Program-made: the position numbers and the translations under genes
Assembly: GCA_003158895.1 (NCBI GenBank)
Contig: PMLO01000022.1
Location: forward strand, 218-5,727
Direction: 5' to 3'
DNA: 5,510 bases
Origin: Propionibacteriaceae bacterium
Lineage (GTDB): Bacteria > Actinomycetota > Actinomycetes > Propionibacteriales > Propionibacteriaceae
Shown: positions 1 through 5,510 of the stretch, piece after piece
Position numbering within the stretch: position 1 is the first letter of the stretch
How the letters are laid out: each line of letters begins with the position of its first letter
The notes under the pieces: generated by a model
The model's database searches: none
What the model saw: the letters and a program-made list of their open reading frames with translations, nothing else
What the model was told of the DNA's origin: nothing

Positions 1-179
1 TCGAAGCTGACGCCGTCCACAGCCTTCACGAGGCCGTCGTCGGTCGGGAAGCTCACGTGGAGGTCGTTGACCCGGAGGAACTTCTTGCTGCTCGTCGATG
101 CCGCGGGGGTCCGATCGACCCGGGTCCCTCTGCTTTCCAGCGTCTCGGCAGGTGTCAGCTCGTCACGTACGTCGTCCAT
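1..179 (-). CDS. Oligopeptide/dipeptide ABC transporter ATP-binding protein, DppD/OppD type (N-terminal 59 codons only)
   Basis: This would be the cytoplasmic ATPase that powers the importer encoded upstream. Only its first 59 codons are in the window. Translated by hand from the ATG at 179-177, it has a polar stretch of about 33 residues, then FLRVNDLHVSFPTDDG and VKAVDGVSF at residues 34-59. This is the usual first strand pair of DppD/OppD ATPases, ahead of the Walker A loop. Walker A, signature and Walker B motifs lie outside the window and cannot be checked. The start is supported by overlap with the preceding permease stop in the pentamer TGATG (181-177), which suggests translational coupling. 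No strong Shine-Dalgarno sequence is visible; the purine-rich stretch before it is weak. No alternative in-frame ATG or GTG occurs before the conserved core. A second ATPase (DppF/OppF type) would be expected further downstream. Family assignment is firm; substrate is unknown. Confidence 0.88.
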   Translation of the reverse strand, partial: MDDVRDELTPAETLESRGTRVDRTPAASTSSKKFLRVNDLHVSFPTDDGLVKAVDGVSF

Positions 180-1195
180 CAGCCGACCAACTTCACTCGT
201 GGGTCGATGAAGCCATACGCGATGTCGACGAGCATGTTCGCGATGACGATGAAGGCCGAGACGATGAGCACCATCGCCACGATCACCGGCAGGTTCATGT
301 TGATCACCGCGTTGATGGCCGTCCATCCGAGGCCGTGCATCGAGAAGACGCTCTCGGTGATGATGGCGCCGCCGAGCAGGCCGCCCAGGTCGAGGCCGGC
401 GGCGGTGACGATCGGGGTAAGAGCCGCCCGCAACCCGTGGCGCAGGATGATGCGCCACTTGGTCTGGCCCTTGGCCATGGCGGTGCGGATGTAGTCCTCG
501 CTCATCGTCTCGATCATGTACGCGCGTGTCAGACGGATGTAGCTGGCCGCGAAGATGCACGCCAGGGTCAGCCAGGGGAGGATGAGGTTGCTCGCCCAGG
601 TCAGGGGGTTCTGGGTGAACGGGAAGTAGTGAGGGATCGGCACCCAGCCCCACTTGATGGCCGGGAACGTCAGCAGTATCAGGCCGATGAAGAACGTGGG
701 GACGGAGAAGCCGATCAGCGCCGAACCGACGATCAGGCGATCCGGCCATCGGCCTCGTTTGAGCGCGGCGATGACGCCGCCTCCGACGCCGATGATCATC
801 CAGATGACGAACGCACCGATGGCAATGGACAGCGAGACCGGCCACGCCGTCGCGACCAGGGCGTTGATGGTCTGGTTGGTGGTGGGCGAGTAGCCCATGC
901 ACGGTGCCGGGCAGTGCACGATCTGCTCGGGGTGAGCGGCGCGCAACGCCGCGTTGTCGGGGAAGTCTCGCCCGACGAACAGACCCTCGACGAATTTCCC
1001 GTACTGGACATACACCGGCTGGTCATAGCCGAGGGCCTTGCGGTTGCCCTCGAGGATGGCGGTGGTGCAGTTCCGTGCACACGTGTAGCGGGCCGGATCA
1101 CTCGGTCCGGCGAAGAACAGCAGGAAGGTCGTGCCGGTGATCAGGAACAGCATGATCACGACAGACAGCACGCGCCTGACGATGTAGTAGAACAC
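179..1195 (-). CDS. Peptide ABC transporter permease, DppB/OppB type
   Basis: One of the two membrane subunits of a peptide importer, 338 residues, a normal length for the family. The N-terminus (FYYIVRRVLSVV) followed by a hydrophobic helix at about residues 9-30 is typical of DppB/OppB. Further hydrophobic segments lie near 113-141, 153-176, 200-222, 262-284 and 300-326. The cytoplasmic EAA-type loop that contacts the ATPase is at about 234-261 (DYIRTAMAKG, then LRHGLRAALTP). The C-terminus has the family ending VDIAYGFIDPRVKL. The start is a GTG at 1195-1193, supported by a GGAGG six bases upstream; the stop TGA overlaps the next gene's ATG. The loop between the first two helices (about 31-110) carries two Cys-x3-Cys pairs at 39/43 and 95/99, which may form disulfides outside the cell. 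It lies 68 bases after the binding-protein gene, with a strong hairpin between. Peptide class is inferred from family; nickel or other solutes cannot be fully excluded. Confidence 0.95.
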   Translation of the reverse strand: MFYYIVRRVLSVVIMLFLITGTTFLLFFAGPSDPARYTCARNCTTAILEGNRKALGYDQPVYVQYGKFVEGLFVGRDFPDNAALRAAHPEQIVHCPAPCMGYSPTTNQTINALVATAWPVSLSIAIGAFVIWMIIGVGGGVIAALKRGRWPDRLIVGSALIGFSVPTFFIGLILLTFPAIKWGWVPIPHYFPFTQNPLTWASNLILPWLTLACIFAASYIRLTRAYMIETMSEDYIRTAMAKGQTKWRIILRHGLRAALTPIVTAAGLDLGGLLGGAIITESVFSMHGLGWTAINAVINMNLPVIVAMVLIVSAFIVIANMLVDIAYGFIDPRVKLVG

Positions 1196-1201
1196 CCGGA
1201 C

Positions 1202-1206
1202 CCTCC
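1202..1206 (-). promoter_or_regulatory. Ribosome binding site of the DppB-type permease
   Basis: GGAGG lies within a longer purine run (GAGGGAGGG, 1209-1201) and is separated by six bases from a GTG codon at 1195. This site decides the non-ATG start, because the encoded N-terminus then matches the family exactly. It lies only about ten bases past the foot of the hairpin at 1217-1245. Confidence 0.8.
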
Positions 1207-1216
1207 CTCAAGAGGA

Positions 1217-1245
1217 GCGGGGACGCGCACGACGCGCGCCCCCGC
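1217..1245 (-). promoter_or_regulatory. Intercistronic GC-rich stem-loop after the binding-protein gene
   Basis: The transcript reads GCGGGGGCGCGC, loop GUCGU, then GCGCGUCCCCGC. This gives a 12-bp uninterrupted stem of eleven G-C pairs and one G-U wobble (bases 1239 and 1223), with a five-base loop. On the plus strand the wobble would be an A-C mismatch, so the structure fits minus-strand RNA better. It starts 18 bases after the binding-protein stop and ends about ten bases before the permease ribosome binding site. No U-tract follows, so it does not look like a classic intrinsic terminator. Hairpins here in ABC importer operons are known to protect the 3' end of binding-protein mRNA, or to reduce read-through, so that binding protein is made in excess over permease. 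That role is inferred; the base pairing is seen directly. Confidence 0.72.
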
Positions 1246-1263
1246 ACCCTGTACGAAACTAGC

Positions 1264-2994
1264 TCAGCTCGCCTTGACCGAAATCGTTGCCGGGTCGTAG
1301 TAACCCGTGTACGCGCCGTTGACGAAGGCACCGACGACCTTGCTGCCGTGAACGAACACGAACTTGTCGACGATCAGCGGGATCACCGCGTAGTACTTGG
1401 TGGCGAGCTCAGTATCGAGCGTGCCCCATGCCTTCTCACGAGCAGCCTGGTCAGCGATGAGGACGGTCGCGTCGATCTCCTTGTTGAAGTCGGCGTTGTC
1501 GAACCAGCCGTAGTCCTGACCCGCACCACCCGAGGTGATGTTGATGCGGGAGTCGAACAGCGGCGGGATGTCGGTCGACGCGGACGGGTAGTCAGCGCCC
1601 CAGCCGGCCCACATGGCGTCGTACTTGGACGCCGATGCGACGGACTGGATCGTGGCGTAGTAGTTCGCCGAGAAGCCGTCGAGCTGGGTGTCGAAGCCGC
1701 CGGCGTCCCACCCCGCCTTGAGGCCTGCGAAGACCTTGTCGTACGTGTCGCTCTTGCGGTAGGCGACGGTGATCTTCACGGGAAGCGTGAAGCCGGCATC
1801 CTGCAGCATCTGCTTGGCCTTGACGGGGTCGCCCTTGTCACCCGCGGGAAGCGGGGTGTTCGGGAACGCCGGGAGGGCCGGGTTGATGACCGAGTTCGTC
1901 GGCTGGGCCACTGTCGGACCACCGACGGCAGTCACGTACGCGCTGCGGTCGGTCGCGAGGGCAAGAGCCTGGCGGGCCTTGTCGTTGCTCATGACCTTCG
2001 ACTTGAAGTTGGGCACGAGGTAACGGGTGTACGGCGAGGCGACGATCGAGGTGCGACCGGTGGCGGAGGACACGTTGCCGAGGGCAGCCGTGGGGGCCTG
2101 GTCGTACGTGATCGCGTTCTTGTCGTTCCCCTGGTCGGCGATGAGGCGCGCGTACAGGGTCTCCGGCGTGAGCGACTCGTCCCAGACGATCTTGTCCGGG
2201 TAGGCCTTGCGGATGGTGTCGGTGGCCGGGTCCCAGCTGTCGTTGCGGACGAACGTGCCGCCCTTCTCCGCCGTCCAGTCGCCCTGGAGCTTGTAGGGGC
2301 CGCTGGAGAAGATCGCGTAGTTGGACTTGTCGCCAAGGTCCTTGGCGGCCTTGAACGGCGCGAACGCCGTCATGGTGACCGTGTTGTTGAAGTCGTTCAC
2401 GACCTGCTTGAGGTTGAACGTGATGGTGTTGCCCGACACGGTGACGGCCTTGTCGTACAGCGCCTGACCGGTCTTCGCGTACGGGCCCTTGTAGGACGAG
2501 GAGCCATCGGCGTCGGAAGGGACGTCGAGGAAGGCGATGGCGTAGTTCGGGCCGCCGGTGATGACGTCGACCGCGAACGTGCGGGAGATGCCGTACTTGA
2601 CGTCGTCAGCCGTGACGGGCGTGCCGTCCTGCCACTTCAGGCCGTCCTTCAGCGTGAACGCCCACGTCTTGCCGCCGTTGCTCACGGTGCCGGTGTCGGT
2701 CGCCATGTCGCCGACGAGCTTCGGCACCTCGGTGTCGGAGGTGGTCGCCGTCCATGTGGTCAGGGTGCGGGTGAAGAGGCGGTTGCCTGCCTCGATGTTC
2801 ACGCCGACGTAGACGCGCTGGGGGTCCCAGTGCTCGGTCTGCGTGCTCATCAGGATGTTCAGCGTCCCGCCCTTGACGGCTGCAGGCGCGGACGACGACG
2901 AACTCGACGTCGTTGTGCTGCTGCTGCACGCTGCGGCTGAAAGGGCGAGGCCTGCGGTCCCAGCCACCCCAGCGACGAATGTCCTGCGCTTCAT
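1264..2994 (-). CDS. Peptide-binding lipoprotein of ABC importer (family 5 extracellular solute-binding protein)
   Basis: The substrate-capturing subunit, 576 residues, within the usual range for family 5 (DppA/OppA type) proteins. Residues 1-23 form a lipoprotein signal: MKRRTFVAG has a twin-arginine pattern (RR-x-F-V), followed by a weakly hydrophobic Ala/Gly-rich core and the lipid-attachment Cys23 after AAA. A Ser/Thr-rich linker (24-36) tethers the domain to the membrane. KGGTLNILMS (41-50) begins the mature fold. The family signature is at about 112-139 (FTLKDGLKWQDG, TADDVKYGISR). Later hallmarks are SGPYKL (231-236), DKARQALALATDR (338-350) and MWAGWGADYPS (461-471), the last typical of the C-terminal lobe. 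The ATG at 2994 has a good AAAGGAGAG site eight bases upstream. It begins 40 bases after the upstream permease gene and is followed by a strong hairpin. Oligopeptides are the likely substrates by family, but some members bind other solutes, so specificity is open. Confidence 0.95.
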   Translation of the reverse strand: MKRRTFVAGVAGTAGLALSAAACSSSTTTSSSSSSAPAAVKGGTLNILMSTQTEHWDPQRVYVGVNIEAGNRLFTRTLTTWTATTSDTEVPKLVGDMATDTGTVSNGGKTWAFTLKDGLKWQDGTPVTADDVKYGISRTFAVDVITGGPNYAIAFLDVPSDADGSSSYKGPYAKTGQALYDKAVTVSGNTITFNLKQVVNDFNNTVTMTAFAPFKAAKDLGDKSNYAIFSSGPYKLQGDWTAEKGGTFVRNDSWDPATDTIRKAYPDKIVWDESLTPETLYARLIADQGNDKNAITYDQAPTAALGNVSSATGRTSIVASPYTRYLVPNFKSKVMSNDKARQALALATDRSAYVTAVGGPTVAQPTNSVINPALPAFPNTPLPAGDKGDPVKAKQMLQDAGFTLPVKITVAYRKSDTYDKVFAGLKAGWDAGGFDTQLDGFSANYYATIQSVASASKYDAMWAGWGADYPSASTDIPPLFDSRINITSGGAGQDYGWFDNADFNKEIDATVLIADQAAREKAWGTLDTELATKYYAVIPLIVDKFVFVHGSKVVGAFVNGAYTGYYDPATISVKAS

Positions 2995-3002
2995 ACGGCG
3001 CT

Positions 3003-3007
3003 CTCCT
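3003..3007 (-). promoter_or_regulatory. Ribosome binding site of the binding-protein gene
   Basis: AGGAG inside AAAGGAGAG (3009-3001), eight bases before the ATG at 2994. It is a stronger match to the 16S rRNA tail than the site before the first permease gene of the operon, consistent with high output of the binding protein. Confidence 0.75.
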
Positions 3008-3034
3008 TTGTAGTGATGAAACCGGCAGCGGCGA

Positions 3035-4012
3035 TCACTGACGGTCAGCCTTCGGGTCTAGTGCATCGCGGAAGCCGTCGCCAACGAGGTTGAACGCCAG
3101 CACCACGAGGAACAGGGTGACCCCCGGGAAGATGAAGTACGCCGGATCGGCGATTGCGTAGTGCACCGAGTCGTTGAGGATCGAGCCGAACGACGGGGTG
3201 GGTGCCTGGATGCCCACGCCGAGGAAGCCGAGGGCGGCTTCGGTGGCGATGTTCTGGGGCATGATCAGCGTCGAGTAGACCAGGATCGGTGCCCACAGAT
3301 GGGGGAGAAGCTCCTTGAAGTAGATCCGCATGCGGCCGGCGCCCAGCGATCGCGCCGCCTCGACGAACTCCCGTTCCTTGAGCGACAGCACCTGCCCGCG
3401 GATGATGCGGGCGAACGACGGCCAGCCGAAGAAGCCCATCACGATGATCATGAAGACCATCGATGCCGGTGTTCGGGCGACGTTGAGGGCACTCTCCAGC
3501 GCGTCAATCACGATCGTCGACAGGGCGATCAGCATCAGCGTCTGCGGGAAGCTCAGCACGAAGTCGATGACACGCGAGAACAGCCAGTCGACCCGACCTC
3601 CGGCCGTACCGGAGATGATGCCGATGATCGTGCCGAGCGTTACGGAGACCAGGGCGGCACAGACGGAGACGAGGAGCGACACCGTCAGTCCGGAGACGAT
3701 CCGCGAGAAGAGGTCCCGCCCCGTCCCGGGTTCGACGCCCAGCCAGTGCGTACTCGAGATGCCGCCCAGATTCCCGGTCGGGAGGGATCCGAGACCACCC
3801 ACGAGGTCGGTGTGCGACGTGTACGGGTCGATGAGCTTCCACGTCGTCAGCAGGGGTGCGATCGCCGCGAGGATGACGAAGAGTATCGCGACGCCCATGG
3901 CGATCAGCGTCACTTTGTCGCGGAGCAGGCGCGAACGGGTGATCTGCCAAGGCGTACGACCCACGATGGCGACAGCGCCATCCCGGGCCTCCTCCAAGGT
4001 CGTCTCTGCCAT
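3035..4012 (-). CDS. Peptide ABC transporter permease, DppC/OppC type
   Basis: The second membrane subunit, 325 residues, a normal length for DppC/OppC. The cytoplasmic N-terminus (about 1-32, with TPWQITRSRLLRDK) precedes a first helix at about 33-55. The family box THWLGVEPGTGRDLFSRI (88-105) sits outside before helix two; hydrophobic segments follow near 107-135, 150-172, 183-200, 240-262 and 290-312. The EAA loop that docks on the ATPase is at about 218-238 (EAARSLGAGRMRIYFKELLP). ALGFLGVG (260-267), PSFGSIL (273-279) and the ending GDGFRDALDPK (311-321) are characteristic. An in-frame TGA directly before the ATG at 4012 rules out a longer start. The ribosome binding site is weak, only a purine-rich GGGAAGAAGAG at 4027-4017. 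It appears to be the first gene of the transporter operon, 178 bases after lysS, and is followed 40 bases later by the binding-protein gene. Confidence 0.95.
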   Translation of the reverse strand: MAETTLEEARDGAVAIVGRTPWQITRSRLLRDKVTLIAMGVAILFVILAAIAPLLTTWKLIDPYTSHTDLVGGLGSLPTGNLGGISSTHWLGVEPGTGRDLFSRIVSGLTVSLLVSVCAALVSVTLGTIIGIISGTAGGRVDWLFSRVIDFVLSFPQTLMLIALSTIVIDALESALNVARTPASMVFMIIVMGFFGWPSFARIIRGQVLSLKEREFVEAARSLGAGRMRIYFKELLPHLWAPILVYSTLIMPQNIATEAALGFLGVGIQAPTPSFGSILNDSVHYAIADPAYFIFPGVTLFLVVLAFNLVGDGFRDALDPKADRQ

Positions 4013-4190
4013 TCAGCTCTTCTTCCCAGGGAACCACGTCAACGAGGTCAAAGTATGTACCACGGCTGTTACGGCTGGATCACGGAGAACGGTTCACGGG
4101 CAAGCGTTTATCAGATTGTGACTAGTGACTTCGTGTCGCCGAGGCGTCCGTACGGCCCCGCAGACGGCTCCGAGAGTACCCTGTGCGGCC
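4013..4190 (-). promoter_or_regulatory. Gap between lysS and the transporter operon: probable promoter/leader region with short repeats
   Basis: No gene is supported in these 178 bases. Composition is locally richer in A+T at about 4047-4060 and 4104-4131 than in the flanking genes, as expected of a promoter. Seen directly are: a tandem repeat GTGACTAGTGACT (4118-4130); five ACGG units at 4062, 4071, 4082, 4089 and 4096, the first two within the 7-base repeat ACGGCTG; and two TTGAC units nine bases apart on the coding strand (4051-4047 and 4042-4038). Neither TTGAC has a convincing -10 box at 16-18 bases, so I cannot place the promoter. Near lysS the RNA could form a modest 6-bp hairpin (4160-4155 with 4145-4140, one G-U pair) without a U-tract, too weak to call a terminator. 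Read-through from lysS therefore remains possible. Confidence 0.45.
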
Positions 4191-5510
4191 TCATCCGTGC
4201 GGTCGCAGGAGCGGGAAGAGGATCGTCTCGCGGATGCCCGCGCCGGTGAACAGCATGAGCAGCCGGTCGATACCGAGCCCCATGCCGCCCATCGGTGGAG
4301 CCCCCAGCTCGAGCGCGGCGAGGAAGTCCTCGTCGAGCTGCATGGCCTCGAGATCGCCCGCAGCGGCGGCCAGTGACTGCTGCGTGAGGCGCTCGCGCTG
4401 GATGACCGGATCGATGAGCTCGGAGAACCCGGTGGCCCGCTCGACGCCGTCGACGATGAGGTCCCACGCCTCGACCAGGCGGGGGTCGTCGCGATGCGGC
4501 CGGGCGAGCGGCTGTGCCACAGCGGGGTAGTCGCAGACGAAGGTGGGCTGTACGAGCGTGTGCTCGACGATCTCGCCGAACAGCTCCATCGCGAGCTTGC
4601 CCGCTCCTGTGCCCGGTTTGTACGCGATGGCGCGGGCGGCCGCGATCGCCTGGAGCCGCTCAATGGGCGTCTCGACAGTGATCTCCTCGCCCAGCGCGGC
4701 TGACAGCCCGGAATAGAAGGACATCCAGGGCCACTCGCCGTCAAGGTCGACGTCCCCGGTACGACCAGGCACGATGCGGGTCCCGAGCGCGCGGTCGGCG
4801 GCGTCGACGATGATGCGCTGGGTGGTGGCCGCGATCGTGAACTGGTCGCCCCACGCCGCGTACGACTCGAGCATCGTGAACTCCGCCGAGTGCGAGGAGT
4901 CGATGCCCTCATTGCGGAAGATCCGGCCGATCTCGTACACGCGATCCGCGCCGCCGACCATGACGCGCTTCAGGTAGAGCTCCAGCGCGATCCGCAGGGT
5001 CATGTCGATGTCGAACGCGTTGAGGTGCGTACGGAACGGGCGCGCGGCAGCACCGCCGTGGATCGTCTGCAGCGTCGGCGTCTCGACCTCGAGGAAGCCC
5101 TCGTCGTGCAGGGTCGCCCGGATCGAGCGCATGACCGCCGAGCGTGTACGGAGCATGTCGCGCGCCTCTGGGCGCACGATGAGGTCGGCGTAGCGCTGCC
5201 GGACCCGCGTCTCCTCGGAGAGCTCCTTGTGGAGGACGGGCAGGGGGCGGAGCGCCTTCGACGCGATCGCCCACTCGGATGCCAGGACGCTCAGCTCGCC
5301 GCGCCGTGAGGCGATCACGCGACCCTTGACGTACACGAAGTCGCCGAGGTCGACGTCGGTCTTCCAGAGGTCCAGAGACTCCTGGCCGACCTCGGCCAGC
5401 GACACCATGACCTGCAGCCGCTCGCCAGGATCGTCGGCCGTGAACCCGTCGGCGAGAGTCGCGAAGCAGAGCTTGCCGGACGTGCGGAGGAAGACCACGC
5501 GGCCGCCGAT
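4191..5510 (-). CDS. lysS: Lysyl-tRNA synthetase, class II (N-terminus outside the window)
   Basis: Joins lysine to tRNA-Lys in the cytoplasm using ATP. The reading frame is open to the window edge, and the 439 visible residues (numbered from the first codon in the window) lack perhaps 50-70 N-terminal ones. GRVVFLRTSGKLCFATL (3-19) belongs to the anticodon-binding OB fold. The catalytic domain then follows: RQRYADLI (104-111), motif 1 ending VETP (142-145), GGAAARPF (152-159), motif 2 with FRNEG (198-202) and EFTMLE (210-215), and motif 3 GMGLGIDRLL (409-418) with its arginine at 416. The ending RETILFPLLRP is standard. The usual Pro in the motif 2 region HxPEFT is Ala here (HSAEFT). No fused membrane domain follows, and the C-terminus matches ordinary LysS rather than the MprF-fused LysX, although the N-terminus is unseen. 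The valine GTG at 5498 is not the true start, since homology continues upstream. There is no evident link to the transporter beyond adjacency. Confidence 0.93.
   Translation of the reverse strand: MGGRVVFLRTSGKLCFATLADGFTADDPGERLQVMVSLAEVGQESLDLWKTDVDLGDFVYVKGRVIASRRGELSVLASEWAIASKALRPLPVLHKELSEETRVRQRYADLIVRPEARDMLRTRSAVMRSIRATLHDEGFLEVETPTLQTIHGGAAARPFRTHLNAFDIDMTLRIALELYLKRVMVGGADRVYEIGRIFRNEGIDSSHSAEFTMLESYAAWGDQFTIAATTQRIIVDAADRALGTRIVPGRTGDVDLDGEWPWMSFYSGLSAALGEEITVETPIERLQAIAAARAIAYKPGTGAGKLAMELFGEIVEHTLVQPTFVCDYPAVAQPLARPHRDDPRLVEAWDLIVDGVERATGFSELIDPVIQRERLTQQSLAAAAGDLEAMQLDEDFLAALELGAPPMGGMGLGIDRLLMLFTGAGIRETILFPLLRPHG

Noticed and set aside
1203..1217. Small hairpin hiding the permease ribosome binding site (CTCC with GGAG)
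   Set aside because: Only four base pairs; expected by chance in such a purine/pyrimidine-rich stretch.
98..1300. Long plus-strand open frame of 400 codons
   Set aside because: It is antisense to the DppB-type permease. Its translation is rich in Arg, Asp, Gly and His without domains, the usual shadow of a GC-rich gene.
1348..2940. Plus-strand open frame of 530 codons
   Set aside because: Fully antisense to the binding-protein gene; low-complexity Arg/Val/Gly/Asp composition and no recognisable motif.
4037..4051. TTGAC pair as promoter -35 elements
   Set aside because: At 16-18 bases downstream the sequences are GC-rich and lack a TAnnnT box, and the second would leave almost no leader before the ATG.
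4148..4155. Palindrome CCGTACGG
   Set aside because: A single 8-base palindrome with no loop and no repeat nearby; not enough for a binding-site claim.
4140..4160. Hairpin after lysS as intrinsic terminator
   Set aside because: Only six base pairs with a nine-base loop and no U-tract; too weak to call in GC-rich DNA.
3161..4249. Plus-strand open frame of 362 codons spanning the leader
   Set aside because: Mostly antisense to the DppC-type permease, with shadow-like composition; it also runs into the lysS 3' end, which would not suit a real gene.
4094..4912. Minus-strand frame of 272 codons overlapping lysS
   Set aside because: It lies in another frame of lysS, is extremely Ser/Arg rich, and has no motif; lysS in its own frame carries all class II motifs.

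Overview
The window looks like chromosomal DNA from a high-G+C Gram-positive bacterium (Actinomycetota). The reasons are strongly GC-biased third codon positions, long antisense shadow ORFs typical of such genomes, a lipoprotein signal with a twin-arginine start, and a lysyl-tRNA synthetase that, from memory, resembles actinobacterial LysS. I cannot name a genus. All genes I can support lie on the minus strand, so transcription runs from high to low coordinates. I saw no tRNA, rRNA, CRISPR array, insertion sequence or integrase.

Layout in the direction of transcription: (1) 5510-4191, the C-terminal part of a class II lysyl-tRNA synthetase (lysS) whose N-terminus is outside the window. (2) 4190-4013, a 178-base gap with short repeats and locally AT-richer stretches. 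It is the most likely place for the transporter promoter and operator. (3) 4012-3035, a DppC/OppC-type permease. (4) 2994-1264, a family 5 peptide-binding lipoprotein. (5) 1245-1217, a very stable stem-loop in the gap after the binding-protein gene. (6) 1195-179, a DppB/OppB-type permease. (7) 179-1, the first 59 codons of a DppD/OppD-type ATPase, overlapping the permease stop by one base and running out of the window.

Together, items 3, 4, 6 and 7 form an oligopeptide/dipeptide ABC importer. The lipoprotein captures substrate outside the membrane, the two permeases form the channel, and the ATPase (probably with a second one beyond the window) drives uptake. The order permease, binding protein, permease, ATPase differs from the enterobacterial dppABCDF/oppABCDF order. 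As I recall, it matches actinobacterial clusters such as bldK of Streptomyces. Substrate cannot be read from the sequence.

This is mostly an ordinary region, and I found no convincing evidence of a new system. The observations most worth a second look are the 12-bp hairpin between the binding-protein and permease genes, the two Cys-x3-Cys pairs in the outer loop of one permease, and the repeat-bearing leader of the operon.
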